A stretch of 54,741 bases of DNA from Roseicyclus amphidinii. Lineage in GTDB: Bacteria; Pseudomonadota; Alphaproteobacteria; Rhodobacterales; Rhodobacteraceae. The DNA is taken from NCBI RefSeq assembly GCF_030163755.1, contig NZ_JASJOE010000022.1:1-54741 (forward strand), read 5' to 3'. A program made the translations under genes and the position numbers. Positions 34,015 through 42,698 of the stretch are shown piece after piece (within the stretch, counting starts at the first letter, position 1; each line of letters begins with the position of its first letter). A model generated the notes under the pieces. That model did not search any database and was not told the origin of the DNA. It saw only the letters and a program-made list of their open reading frames with translations.

Positions 34015-36651
34015 TCAGAAGGCGGGTTTGGTCTGGCGCCGGCGCTGCAGCACGACGACAAGCCCCAGCAGCAGCAGCGCGGGGATGTAGAACACCTGCG
34101 CCGGCATCCGGTCCTGCGCGACCTGGATCGAGGCCAGCGTCACGGGCGCGTCGGCGTAGAAGTCGAAGTCGATCAGCGCCTCGGCGGTCTCGGTCCCGAA
34201 CATCGGCTCATCAAGGCGCATCACCTCGCCCTCGGGCAGCAGCAACAGGCCGGTGTTGGCCAGCCGCTCGGCCCCGGTCGCGCCGGTCGCATCGACCACC
34301 AGCGTCGTCTCGGCGGTCTCGCCGGTGTTGAAATCCGGCCCCCGGATCAACAGGCGCAGGCGCTCGCCCTCCGGCACCTCGGCCAGCACGGTCTCGAACC
34401 GGCTTCCGTCCAGCGTGCGGAACGGGTCTTGGACCATGTTGAGCCAGACATTCGGCACGAAGAGCGTGAAGGCCACCAGCAGCAGCGCGGCGCTTTCGTG
34501 GATACGCGACCGGGCGAGGAAATAGCCCTGCGTCGCGGCGGCGAAAAGCAGCATGGCGAAGGTCGCCACCACGAAGACGAAGACCGCCTGCAGGATGCCC
34601 TCCCATGTCCCGAGGTCGACACCATAGAGGATCAGCGTCGGGTTGAAGATGAAGAGAAACGGCAGGGCGACGGTGCGAAGCGAGTAGAAGAAGGCGGTGA
34701 AGCCCGTCTTGATCGGATCGCCCCCCGAGACCGCGGCGGCGGCGAAACTCGCCAGCCCCACAGGGGGCGTCACATCCGCCATGATCCCGAAATAGAACAC
34801 GAAGAGATGCGCGGCGATCAGCGGAACGATCAGCCCCTCCTGCGCGCCGAGGCTGACCACGACCGAGGCCATGAGCGACGAGACGACGATGTAATTGGCC
34901 GTGGTCGGCAGCCCCATCCCGAGGATGAGCGAGAAAAGGCCGACCAGAACCAGCATGATGAACAGGACCCCGCCCGACAGCTGCTCGACCAGCCCGGCCA
35001 GCTCGGTGCCGATGGGCGTGCGCGTGACGGTCGCCACGATGATCCCCGCCGCCGCCGTGGCGACGCCGATGCCGATCATGTTGCGTGCCCCCGCGATCAG
35101 CCCCTCGCGCAGGTCGATCAGCCCGGCCTTGAACTCGGCCGCCATCTGCGCGCCCTGCCCCCGGAACAGCGCCTTGAGCGGGCGCTGCGTGGCGATGATG
35201 CCGATCATCAGAGCCGTGGCGAAAAAGGCCGAGCGCGCGGGCGACTGGCGTTCCACCATCAGGAACCAGACCAGCACCACGATGGGCAGGATGTAATGCA
35301 GGCCGGTGGCGTAGATGTCCTTGACCTGCGGCAGCTCGATCTTCTCGGCATTGGGGTCATCGACCTCAAGATCCGGCTTGCGGGCGGCGATGGCCACCAG
35401 CGAGACGTAGACCGCCGCCAGAAGCGTCATCATGATCGGCCCGGTCAGGTCCGGCACCGCGCCGCGCAGCGCGCCCACACCGTAGATCAGCGCGGTGAAG
35501 CCTGCGCCGGCCACGGCGAAGCCGATGAAGAACTTGACCAGCATCCCGACGAAGGACTTGGCCTCGCCCAGCGCGGGCATGTCCTTTTTCAGCGCCTCCA
35601 GATGCACGATGTAGATCAGCGCGATGTAGGAGATCACCGCCGGGATGAAGGCGTGCTTGATCACCTCGACATAGGAAATCCCGATGAACTCCACCATCAG
35701 GAAGGCCGCGGCCCCCATCACCGGCGGCATGATCTGGCCGTTGACGGAAGAGGCGACCTCGACCGACCCGGCCTGTTCGCTGGTGAAGCCCACGCGCTTC
35801 ATGAGCGGGATCGTGAAGGTGCCTGTCGTCACCACGTTGGCAATGGAAGAGCCCGAGATCAGCCCGGTCATGGCCGAGCCGACGACGGCGGCCTTGGCCG
35901 GGCCGCCCCGCAAATGTCCAAGCCCCGCGAAGGCGAGCTTGATGAAGTAATTGCCCGCGCCCGCTTTATCGAGCAGCGAGCCGAACAGCACGAAGAGGAA
36001 GACAAAGGCGGTCGAGACCCCCAGCGGAATGCCGAAGACACCGCCCGTGTCCAGCCATTGCGCGTTGATCAGCGCGGTGAAGCTCAACCCCTCATGCTCG
36101 ATCAGGTCGGGGATCAACCAGCCCTGCCCCATGTAGGCATAAAGCAGGAAGAGCGCGCCGACGATGGTCAGCGCGGGGCCGAGCGCGCGGCGCGACGCCT
36201 CGAGCAGGATCACGATGCCGATGGCCCCGATGATCACCTGTGCCTGCGTCGGCAGGCCCGAGCGTGCGGTCATCGCCAGCGTGTCGGAGAACCAGAAGAC
36301 GTAGAAGGTGCAGAACCCGCCCACGGCCATCAGCACCCAGTCGGTCAGCGGCACCCGGTCGCGTGGCGAGGATTTCAGCGCCGGATAGGCGAGAAACGCC
36401 AGCACGATGGCGAAGAACAGGTGGATCGGCCGCGTCTCGGTCGAGTTCATCACCGGCAGGTATTGCGCGAACCACAGCTGCGGCTGCGCGATCCAGAGCT
36501 GGAACAGCGACCACATCAGCGCAAGCCCGGCGATCAGAAGCGCCACGGTGCGGTTGCGCGGGTTGCGCGCGCCGCTGTCGGTCGAGGCGACGAGATCCTG
36601 CAGGTCCTCGTCGCTGAATTGGCGCCCCGTGCGCGGCTCCTGCTCACTCAT
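34015..36651 (-). CDS. TRAP transporter fused permease (TAXI type)
   Basis: An 878-residue inner-membrane permease combining the small (DctQ-like) and large (DctM-like) TRAP subunits, as expected for the TAXI subclass, driven by an ion gradient. About 20 hydrophobic segments. Large-subunit signatures include FLFVLFGSLLDKAGAGNYFIKLAFAGLGHLRGGPAKAAVVGSAMTGLISGSSIANVVTTGTFTIPLMKRVGF and, further on, GMGLPTTANYIVVSSLMA with PVGLASFAAAAVSGGDP. The C-terminal extension is longer than in DctM. I use ATG 36651, which has AGGA and GGGGA just upstream. It follows the binding protein gene after a strong hairpin. Confidence 0.95.
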   Translation of the reverse strand: MSEQEPRTGRQFSDEDLQDLVASTDSGARNPRNRTVALLIAGLALMWSLFQLWIAQPQLWFAQYLPVMNSTETRPIHLFFAIVLAFLAYPALKSSPRDRVPLTDWVLMAVGGFCTFYVFWFSDTLAMTARSGLPTQAQVIIGAIGIVILLEASRRALGPALTIVGALFLLYAYMGQGWLIPDLIEHEGLSFTALINAQWLDTGGVFGIPLGVSTAFVFLFVLFGSLLDKAGAGNYFIKLAFAGLGHLRGGPAKAAVVGSAMTGLISGSSIANVVTTGTFTIPLMKRVGFTSEQAGSVEVASSVNGQIMPPVMGAAAFLMVEFIGISYVEVIKHAFIPAVISYIALIYIVHLEALKKDMPALGEAKSFVGMLVKFFIGFAVAGAGFTALIYGVGALRGAVPDLTGPIMMTLLAAVYVSLVAIAARKPDLEVDDPNAEKIELPQVKDIYATGLHYILPIVVLVWFLMVERQSPARSAFFATALMIGIIATQRPLKALFRGQGAQMAAEFKAGLIDLREGLIAGARNMIGIGVATAAAGIIVATVTRTPIGTELAGLVEQLSGGVLFIMLVLVGLFSLILGMGLPTTANYIVVSSLMASVVVSLGAQEGLIVPLIAAHLFVFYFGIMADVTPPVGLASFAAAAVSGGDPIKTGFTAFFYSLRTVALPFLFIFNPTLILYGVDLGTWEGILQAVFVFVVATFAMLLFAAATQGYFLARSRIHESAALLLVAFTLFVPNVWLNMVQDPFRTLDGSRFETVLAEVPEGERLRLLIRGPDFNTGETAETTLVVDATGATGAERLANTGLLLLPEGEVMRLDEPMFGTETAEALIDFDFYADAPVTLASIQVAQDRMPAQVFYIPALLLLGLVVVLQRRRQTKPAF

Positions 36652-36685
36652 GATCCTGTCCCCGACCATCGCCCCTTGCGAAAAG

Positions 36686-36716
36686 GGCCCCGGGCGATCC
36701 GATACCGCCCGGGGCC
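36686..36716 (-). terminator. Strong hairpin with T-run between TAXI binding protein and permease genes
   Basis: GGCCCCGGGCG (36686-36696) pairs perfectly with CGCCCGGGGCC (36706-36716), an 11-bp stem with a 9-base loop. On the minus strand it is followed by C then TTTT (36681-36684). It lies 28 bases after the binding-protein stop and 35 before the permease start. It likely terminates most transcripts there and gives an excess of binding protein over permease. Confidence 0.8.
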
Positions 36717-36743
36717 GTGTTGCCCTCCGTCAAGGCAGGCCGA

Positions 36744-37715
36744 TCATTCGATCAGGCCGGCCTCGCGGAAGTAGCGCTCGGCGCCCGGATGCAGCGGCGC
36801 GGACAGGCCGTCGCTCGCCATCTGCGCCGGGTCGAGATTGGCAAAGGCCGGGTGCAGGCTGCGGAACTGGTCGATGTTCTCGAAAACCGCCGAGACGACG
36901 GTGTAGACCACCTCTTCCGGCACGTCGGCCGAGGTCACGAAGGTCGCGCCGACGCCGAAGGTCATGACGTCCTCGTCATTGCCGCGATACATGCCGCCGG
37001 GAATGGTCGCCGTGCGGTAGAACGGGTTTTCCGCGACCAGCATGTCGACCGCATCGTTCGCCACCGTGACCAGCACGCTGTCACAGGCGGTCGTCGCCTC
37101 CTGGATCGAGCCCGAGGGGTGGCCGACCGTGTAGACCATCGCGTCGATGTTGTTGTCGCACAGCGCCTGGCTCTGCTCGGCGGCCTGCAGCTCGGAGGCG
37201 ACGGCGAAATCGTCCATCGTCCAGCCCATCGCCTCCATCAGCACTTCCATCGTGCCGCGCTGGCCCGAGCCGGGGTTGCCCACGTTCACGCGCTTGCCCT
37301 GCAGGTCTTCGAAAGTCTCGATGCCCGCATCCGCGCGGGCGACGACGGTGAAGGGCTCGGGGTGAACCGAGAAGACCGCGCGCAGCTCTTCGAACGCGCC
37401 CTGCTCCTCGAAGCGCGAGGTGCCGTTGTAGGCGTGATACTGCCAGTCGGACTGCGCCACGCCGAATTCCAGCTCGCCGCCGCGGATCGCGTTGATGTTG
37501 AAGACCGAGCCGCCGGTCGACTCGACACCGCACCGAATGCCGTGCTCGGCCCGGTCCCGGTTCACGAGGCGGCAGATCGCGCCACCCGTGGGATAATAGA
37601 CGCCGGTCACGCCGCCGGTTCCGATCGCGATGAAGGTCTGGTCCTGCGCCGAGGCCGCGCCCCCGCCCATGACGGCCGCCGCCGCAACCACGCCGGCAAG
37701 GATATGCTTTGCCAT
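36744..37715 (-). CDS. TAXI-family TRAP transporter solute-binding protein
   Basis: A 323-residue periplasmic binding protein of the TAXI group. ATG 37715 gives a Sec signal ([24 protein letters not shown]) and AGGGAG upstream; the frame extends 5' without a good start. Mature sequence: [60 protein letters not shown] and [26 protein letters not shown] are the family's ligand-pocket segments. Known or suggested TAXI ligands include glutamate and other small carboxylates; the ligand here is unknown. First gene of the minus run, divergent from an RpiR regulator. Confidence 0.95.
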   Translation of the reverse strand: MAKHILAGVVAAAAVMGGGAASAQDQTFIAIGTGGVTGVYYPTGGAICRLVNRDRAEHGIRCGVESTGGSVFNINAIRGGELEFGVAQSDWQYHAYNGTSRFEEQGAFEELRAVFSVHPEPFTVVARADAGIETFEDLQGKRVNVGNPGSGQRGTMEVLMEAMGWTMDDFAVASELQAAEQSQALCDNNIDAMVYTVGHPSGSIQEATTACDSVLVTVANDAVDMLVAENPFYRTATIPGGMYRGNDEDVMTFGVGATFVTSADVPEEVVYTVVSAVFENIDQFRSLHPAFANLDPAQMASDGLSAPLHPGAERYFREAGLIE

Positions 37716-37758
37716 GATCCGCTCCCTGTTGTTTCTGGTCACTGATGTCTGCGCACAA

Positions 37759-37805
37759 TGAAACAAATCGTTGAATTGGGTCAAGAGATGGAATCAAGTG
37801 TTTCA
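37759..37805. promoter_or_regulatory. Candidate RpiR operator in the TAXI/RpiR divergent region
   Basis: TGAAACA (37759-37765) and TGTTTCA (37799-37805) are perfect 7-base inverted arms 33 bases apart, about three helical turns. Between them is a smaller dyad TTGA/TCAA (37771-37774, 37781-37784). RpiR-family sites often contain TGAAA/TTTCA halves. The right arm is only 2 bases from the RpiR start codon, so autorepression is possible. Confidence 0.5.
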
Positions 37806-37807
37806 CC

Positions 37808-38695
37808 ATGACGATCAGCACCGCCCCCGACCGGTCGCTTGACGACCTCAAGCGCGCCCTCGCCCAGCTTGCGCGCGACGGCTCGCCCGCCATCGCGCGG
37901 CTTGCGCAATGGTCGCTGGAGCATCCGCAGGAAATCGCCTTCCACTCGGTGCGCGGCCTGGCCGAGCTGTCGGGCGCGAACGTGAACACGGCCTACCGGC
38001 TGGCCGTGGGCCTGGGATTTTCCGGCTACGAGGAATGCCGGCGCGCCTTTCAGGACGCGCTCAGGACCGGGGGCGGCATGTATGGCCCGCGCGCCGCGCG
38101 CCTCAGCGCGCATCCGGAGGGCTCGCTGATCGAGGATCTGCGTCTTGCCGCGCATGGCAACCTCGACGAGGCCTTCTCGGGCGACAACGCCGCCCGGATC
38201 GCGGCGGCGGCGGCGCGGCTCGTGGCGGCGCGGCGGGTCTATTGCATCGGCGTGCGCAGCTGTTTCTCGCTCGCGCATTACCTCGCCTATACCGGCGGCA
38301 TGGCCTTCGGGAACTTCGACCGTCCGCTGGCCGAGCCGGGCAGCATCGCCGACACGCTCGCCCATGCCGGGCCGGGCGATGTGGCCGTGCTGATCACCTT
38401 CTCGCTCTACTCCGCCGAGGTGGTCCGCGCCCATCAGGCCGCCCTGCGCCGCGGCGTCGGCGTCATCGCCATAACCGACGGCTATGCATCGCCCATCGCC
38501 CAGGGGGCCGAGATCGTCTTCTGCCTGTCCATGGCCGGGCCGCAGCCCCTGCCCTCGCACGGGGCGGGCTTCGCGCTGGTCGAAGGGATCGTGGCCGAGA
38601 TGATCGCGGCCAGCCCCGAGGCCCCCGACCGCATCGCCGAGTTCGAACGCCGCATGATCGAGATGGGCAATTACGTCGGGACCGGCCGCGACTGA
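37808..38695 (+). CDS. MurR/RpiR-family transcriptional regulator
   Basis: A 295-residue regulator with an N-terminal HTH_6 domain (about 1-80: LEHPQEIAFHSVRGLAELSGANVNTAYRLAVGLGFSGYEECRRAFQDAL). A C-terminal SIS domain (about 125-265: ARRVYCIGVRSCFSLAHYLAYTGGMAF, GDVAVLITFSLYSAEVVRAHQAALRRGVGVIAITDG) usually binds phosphosugars or related metabolites. It is divergent from the TAXI/TRAP operon and is the likely regulator. Its stop is 10 bases from the end of the converging flavoprotein gene. Confidence 0.94.
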   Translation: MTISTAPDRSLDDLKRALAQLARDGSPAIARLAQWSLEHPQEIAFHSVRGLAELSGANVNTAYRLAVGLGFSGYEECRRAFQDALRTGGGMYGPRAARLSAHPEGSLIEDLRLAAHGNLDEAFSGDNAARIAAAAARLVAARRVYCIGVRSCFSLAHYLAYTGGMAFGNFDRPLAEPGSIADTLAHAGPGDVAVLITFSLYSAEVVRAHQAALRRGVGVIAITDGYASPIAQGAEIVFCLSMAGPQPLPSHGAGFALVEGIVAEMIAASPEAPDRIAEFERRMIEMGNYVGTGRD

Positions 38696-38705
38696 CCGCC
38701 GCCGC

Positions 38706-39959
38706 TCAGGCCGCCGCCCCCTCGGCCACCGCCTCGCGCAGGTCCGTGGCGGCATCCGCCAGCCGCTCGGGGCAGGGCTGCGCCCCGATCTCGAGCCAGC
38801 GTTTGCCGGTCATGTAGGCGCGCGGATCCGACAGCGCATCGACGGCCACGAAGCTGTGCCCGCGGAAATACCACACCGAGCCGGTTCCGGGCTGGCGTCC
38901 GGGCCGGTAGACGGTGCGGTCCGCCCCGATGTTCACCCCCGCGATCTGAAGCTTGCGGTCATACTGGTCCGACCAGAACCACGGCACCGGCGCATAGGGC
39001 GCAGGCTGGCCCAGCAGGGTCGCCGCAGCCGCGCGCGCCTGGTCGCAGGCGTTCTGCACGCTTTCCAGCCGCATCAAACCCTGCCCCAGATCGAAGAGCG
39101 CGACATCGCCGATGGCAAGGATACGCGGATCGGATGTGTGACACCGGGCATCGACGATGACACCGCCCGCCCCCGCGCCGCACGCCAGCCCCGCCTTGCG
39201 CGCCAGCGCGTCATTGGCAAGGCCGCCGATCCCCACGATCACGAGATCGGCCGCCACCTCGGTCCCGTCCGACAGGCGCGCGCCCGCGACGCCGCCCCCC
39301 GCGCCTTCGGTCAGCGCGGCAACGCCCACCCCTTCGCGCAGGTCAACGCCATGCCCCGCGTGCAGCGCGCGCACCATCTCGGCGCTGCGGTCGCAGGCCA
39401 CGCGCGCCAGGATGCGCGGCCCCGCCTCGATCAGCGTGACCGCCTTGCCGAGGCCACGGACGACCGCGGCGGCCTCGAGCCCGATGTAACCGCCGCCGAT
39501 CACGAGAATGCGCGCAGCCTGCGCCAGCGCGGCCTGCAGGCGGTCGATGTCGTCGATCCCGCGGATCAGGTGGACGCCGGGCAGCGCGCCGCCCGCCTCG
39601 GCGGGAAAGGGCCGCGGGCGGCTGCCCGTGGCCAGCACCAGATGCCCATAGGCCCGCACGCCGCCATCCGACAGCGTGACCTGCGCCCGCGCGCGGTCAA
39701 TGGCCGTGACCGCCGTGCCGGTCACGAGGTCGACCCCCTGCGCCGCATACCAATCGGCAGGCTTGAGCCACAGCCGTTCGCGCGGCATCTCGCCCGAGAG
39801 ATAGGCCTTCGACAGCGGCGGGCGCTGGTAGGGCGGATGCGCCTCGTCGCCGATCAGGGTTATCGCCCGCGTCTCTCCCCCGCGCCGGAGCGTCTCGGCC
39901 AGCGTCAGGGCCGCCTGCCCAGCGCCCACCACCACGATGCCGCTGTCTCTGTCTGCCAT
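38706..39959 (-). CDS. Ferredoxin/rubredoxin reductase-like FAD oxidoreductase
   Basis: A 417-residue flavoprotein of the type that passes electrons from NAD(P)H to a ferredoxin for an oxygenase. GIVVVGAGQAALTLAETLRRGG (FAD fold), PYQRPPLSKAYLSGE, ILVIGGGYIGLEAAAV (NAD fold), RILAIGDVALF and the C-terminal WFWSDQYDRKLQIAGVN are hallmarks of the rubredoxin reductase/BphA4 class. It is the last gene of the cyanase operon, 70 bases after cynS. No ferredoxin gene is nearby. It may power the acyl-CoA-dehydrogenase-like flavoenzyme upstream or another oxygenase. Confidence 0.92.
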   Translation of the reverse strand: MADRDSGIVVVGAGQAALTLAETLRRGGETRAITLIGDEAHPPYQRPPLSKAYLSGEMPRERLWLKPADWYAAQGVDLVTGTAVTAIDRARAQVTLSDGGVRAYGHLVLATGSRPRPFPAEAGGALPGVHLIRGIDDIDRLQAALAQAARILVIGGGYIGLEAAAVVRGLGKAVTLIEAGPRILARVACDRSAEMVRALHAGHGVDLREGVGVAALTEGAGGGVAGARLSDGTEVAADLVIVGIGGLANDALARKAGLACGAGAGGVIVDARCHTSDPRILAIGDVALFDLGQGLMRLESVQNACDQARAAAATLLGQPAPYAPVPWFWSDQYDRKLQIAGVNIGADRTVYRPGRQPGTGSVWYFRGHSFVAVDALSDPRAYMTGKRWLEIGAQPCPERLADAATDLREAVAEGAAA

Positions 39960-39987
39960 GGGTTCCGTCCGTCTTCACGACACGGGG

Positions 39988-40015
39988 CCGGTCCCGCCCA
40001 GAACGGCGGCACCGG
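39988..40015 (-). other. Stem-loop between cyanase and flavoprotein genes
   Basis: CCGGTCCCGCC (39988-39998) and GGCGGCACCGG (40005-40015) pair over 11 positions with one mismatch and a 6-base loop. There is no T-run. It may lower expression of the last gene or protect the upstream mRNA. Confidence 0.45.
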
Positions 40016-40028
40016 GCCCGGTCCGGTC

Positions 40029-40499
40029 TCACCAGGTGTTGTATTTCAGGAACTTGCCCGACATCTCGACCTTCACGCGGTCGCCCTTGGGGTTCTCGAC
40101 GCGGGAAATGCTCATGTCGAAGTCGATGGCCGACATGATGCCATCGCCGAATTCCTCCTGGATCAGCGCCTTCATCGTCGGTCCGTAGACGGCGACGATT
40201 TCATAGAGGCGGTAGATGCACGGGTCGGTCGGCACGGCCTGCTCCCAGACCTTCGTCGGGTAGTCCATCAGGACCGACACGGCCTCCTCCGGCAGCTCCA
40301 GCGCGGCGACAAGGTTCTTCGCGCCCTCCTCGGGCATGGAGTTCATGCCCATCGCGGCGGAATGGGTGAAGACGGGCGACAGCCCGGTCTTCTCGGCGAT
40401 CTCGGCCCAGCTCAGGCCAAGCCGCTTCTTGGCGGCCAGCACCATGGCCGCGACATCGTCCTTGTCCATCATCGGATCGGCGAAAACGGAGTCTTTCAT
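40029..40499 (-). CDS. cynS: Cyanate hydratase (cyanase)
   Basis: A 156-residue enzyme that converts cyanate and bicarbonate to carbamate and CO2, and so to ammonia. The N-terminal helix-turn-helix-like domain (KRLGLSWAEIAEKTGLS) and the C-terminal catalytic dimerisation domain are complete. The catalytic triad seen in the E. coli enzyme is present as Arg97, Glu100 and Ser123, in IYRLYEIVAVYGPTMKALI and GDGIMSAIDF. It ends KGDRVKVEMSGKFLKYNTW, as cyanases do. It lies 33 bases after the sulfurtransferase in a nitrate/sulfonate-type ABC operon, not in a classical cynTSX cluster. Confidence 0.97.
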   Translation of the reverse strand: MKDSVFADPMMDKDDVAAMVLAAKKRLGLSWAEIAEKTGLSPVFTHSAAMGMNSMPEEGAKNLVAALELPEEAVSVLMDYPTKVWEQAVPTDPCIYRLYEIVAVYGPTMKALIQEEFGDGIMSAIDFDMSISRVENPKGDRVKVEMSGKFLKYNTW

Positions 40500-40532
40500 C
40501 GGGGTGTCCTTCCGGGTGTGGGTCTTTGGGAA

Positions 40533-41384
40533 TTACTCGGCGGCGACGGGATAGCCGCTGTCGATCGGCAGCTCGGGGTCGCGCGACCACTCGTTCCAGC
40601 TGCCGAAATAGATGCGCACGTCCTTCACCCCTGCGAGCTTCAGCGCGAGATAGCTGTTCGAGGCGCGGGCGCCCTTGAAACAGTAGAGGTAGACGGTGTC
40701 GTCCGTGGTGATCCCGACGCTGGCCAGCTCCGCCAGCACCTCGGACGGCGACTTGAGCCGCGGTCCCTCGGCGGTCGGCTTCATGAAGCGATACCACTCG
40801 ATCCAGCGCGCGCCGGGGATGCGGCCCTTGCGGGGGCAGAAGTCCTTGCCATAGGGCGAAGAGCTTTCGCCGATCCACTCGTCCACGTCCCGCACGTCCA
40901 GCAGCACCGCGCCGGGGGTCTCGAGCGCCGACAGGATGTCGTCCTTGGTCAGCAGCACGGTCGCCCCCGCGGGGTCGAGCGGGAAGTCGGCGGGCGTGGG
41001 CACCGAGGCCTCGGTCGTCACGTCCATGCCGGCCGCGACCCAGGCGTCATAGCCGCCGTCCAGCACGGCCTTTTTCGGATAGCCCAGGAAATCCAGCAGG
41101 AAATACCCCCGGCAGGACTGCCCGAAGCCGGTGTTCATCGAGCCCTCGTAGATCACGGCGGTCTCGGCCCCCGACAGGCCCGCCGCCCCGAAGGCCGCGG
41201 CGAAGGTTGTGGTCATCTCGGCGATGCCCTCGGCGTCCGAGGTGGCGAGAAAGGTGAAGATCTCGTGCAGGTTCACCGCGCCGGGAATGTGCCCCGCGGC
41301 AAAGGCCTCGGGCGCGCGGGTGTCGATGATCACCACGTTCTCCATGGCGGCGAGGTCCTTGGGCGTAATCAGCGTGTTCGTCAT
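40533..41384 (-). CDS. Two-domain rhodanese-type sulfurtransferase
   Basis: A 283-residue thiosulfate/mercaptopyruvate sulfurtransferase-like enzyme. The N-terminal rhodanese domain opens VVIIDTRAPEAFAAGHIPGAVNLHEIF. The C-terminal domain carries the active-site cysteine 235 in YCFKGARAS; a C-x-K-G-x-R loop is closer to thiosulfate sulfurtransferases than to 3-mercaptopyruvate enzymes (CGSGVT). SCRGYF at 90-95 puts a second cysteine in the N-terminal domain. A CPRKGRIPGARWIEW stretch is typical of the family. It is sandwiched between cynS and the flavoenzyme, so it may handle the sulfur released with cyanate. Confidence 0.93.
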   Translation of the reverse strand: MTNTLITPKDLAAMENVVIIDTRAPEAFAAGHIPGAVNLHEIFTFLATSDAEGIAEMTTTFAAAFGAAGLSGAETAVIYEGSMNTGFGQSCRGYFLLDFLGYPKKAVLDGGYDAWVAAGMDVTTEASVPTPADFPLDPAGATVLLTKDDILSALETPGAVLLDVRDVDEWIGESSSPYGKDFCPRKGRIPGARWIEWYRFMKPTAEGPRLKSPSEVLAELASVGITTDDTVYLYCFKGARASNSYLALKLAGVKDVRIYFGSWNEWSRDPELPIDSGYPVAAE

Positions 41385-41440
41385 GGCAGCAGTCCTTTCG
41401 GGTGGGAGGAAGGGAAACGGTCTGCAAAAGGGGGCCGCGG

Positions 41441-42586
41441 TCAGGCCTCGGCCCCCATGTCGGCAAGCATCTTGCGCAACTGCTTGGTGGCGGGCGTCAC
41501 GATGGCGACGAAGTAGCTTTCGCGCAGCTTGCGCTGTGCCGCGCCGTGGGTGACGTAGCCGCGCGCGCCCTGGTGGAGCATCGCGTTATGGGCGGCCGCG
41601 ACCGACAGGTCCCCGGCGGCCAGACGCGCCCGCACCACGCGGATGAAATACTCCTGCGAGGTGTCGTATGGCGTCTTGGTCAGCTCGGCGACCTCGGCCT
41701 TCATCGCCTCCAGCTTCTCGCGGAAATGCTCGGGCTGGTCGGGCAGATGCCTGTTCACATGGCCAAGCTGGCCGCGGACCTGCTCCATCAGCGCGATGCA
41801 GCCCTCGATCATGCCGAAGGCCATGCCGGACTGCAGCAGGATGAAGCCCGCGCGGATCTTCGGGATATAGGCGTTGATCGGGTCGGCCAGCACCTGTGCG
41901 TCGGGGACAAAGGCATCGCGGCATTGCACGCCATAGGTCCGCGTGCCCTCCAGCGCCACGAAATGATCGTTGGCGACCAGCTTCACGCCCTCGCCCGAGC
42001 CGTGGATCACCATCATCACCCGCTCGCCCGCGCGCGGGCCCTCGGGGATCTCGCTGACCACGGCGAACCAGGCGTCGGGGTTGATGTTGCTGACCCAGGG
42101 CAGCGTGCCGCGGAGCGTATAGCCGCCCTCGACCCGCGTCGCCTTGAGCTTCATCGTCTCGATCCCGAAGAGCGTCTTCATCGGGTTCGACAGACCGGTG
42201 CCGCCAAGGATCTCGCCGGTGGCGACCTTCGCGCCCAGATCGGCCTGCAACGCGGTGTTGTCTGAGTTGTAGATGTACCAGCCCAGCGCCGATTGGCACC
42301 ACATGCAGAACGCCGTCGACAGGCATTCCTGCCCCGCGCGCGCCATGGCCGCGATGGTGGTATCAAGGTCCAGCGCGCCGCCCGGCGCGGGCAGGTGGCG
42401 CTGGAACGCGCCCGCCGCGCCGAAACTGCGCATCACCTCTTCGGGGTAAAGCCCGTCCACGTCGATGGCGCGCACCAACGGCACGAGATCGGCGGCGGCG
42501 ATGCGGTCGGCGGCGTCAAGGACGCTGGCAGGCTCGGGCAGGCCAAGGGCGTGGGTAGGGTCTGCAATGGCAAGGTCGAGGGACAT
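41441..42586 (-). CDS. Acyl-CoA dehydrogenase-like flavoenzyme (possible SfnC/DszC-type monooxygenase)
   Basis: A 381-residue protein with the acyl-CoA dehydrogenase fold: a helical N-terminal domain, a beta middle (TGEILGGTGLSNPMKTLFG, YTLRGTLPWVSNINPDAWFAVVSEI), and a four-helix C-terminal domain ending HGAAQRKLRESYFVAIVTPATKQLRKML. I see no clear catalytic glutamate of the dehydrogenases. In this fold DszC, SfnC and related enzymes are flavin-dependent monooxygenases acting on sulfur or nitrogen compounds. With a transporter of the sulfonate type, rhodanese and cyanase, a sulfur/nitrogen oxidation is more likely than fatty acid oxidation. This is inference. Confidence 0.82.
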   Translation of the reverse strand: MSLDLAIADPTHALGLPEPASVLDAADRIAAADLVPLVRAIDVDGLYPEEVMRSFGAAGAFQRHLPAPGGALDLDTTIAAMARAGQECLSTAFCMWCQSALGWYIYNSDNTALQADLGAKVATGEILGGTGLSNPMKTLFGIETMKLKATRVEGGYTLRGTLPWVSNINPDAWFAVVSEIPEGPRAGERVMMVIHGSGEGVKLVANDHFVALEGTRTYGVQCRDAFVPDAQVLADPINAYIPKIRAGFILLQSGMAFGMIEGCIALMEQVRGQLGHVNRHLPDQPEHFREKLEAMKAEVAELTKTPYDTSQEYFIRVVRARLAAGDLSVAAAHNAMLHQGARGYVTHGAAQRKLRESYFVAIVTPATKQLRKMLADMGAEA

Positions 42587-42698
42587 TGGGCTGCTCCTGT
42601 CTTGGGCGATCCGGGGCGCCGCAACGGGGCACGGACGGGATGGAATCGAAGGGGGCGGCCACGGCCCACCGCAGGGGCCGCAGCCGGATCGGAGAGGG

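Noticed and set aside
34009-36774. 921-codon plus-strand open frame opposite the TRAP permease
   Set aside because: Composition of charged repeats without fold signatures; the minus strand carries an unmistakable TRAP permease.
42587-42698. GC-rich inverted repeat between OsmC and the flavoenzyme gene as a terminator
   Set aside because: Arms are only about 6 bp around a long loop with no T-run, so termination is not supported.
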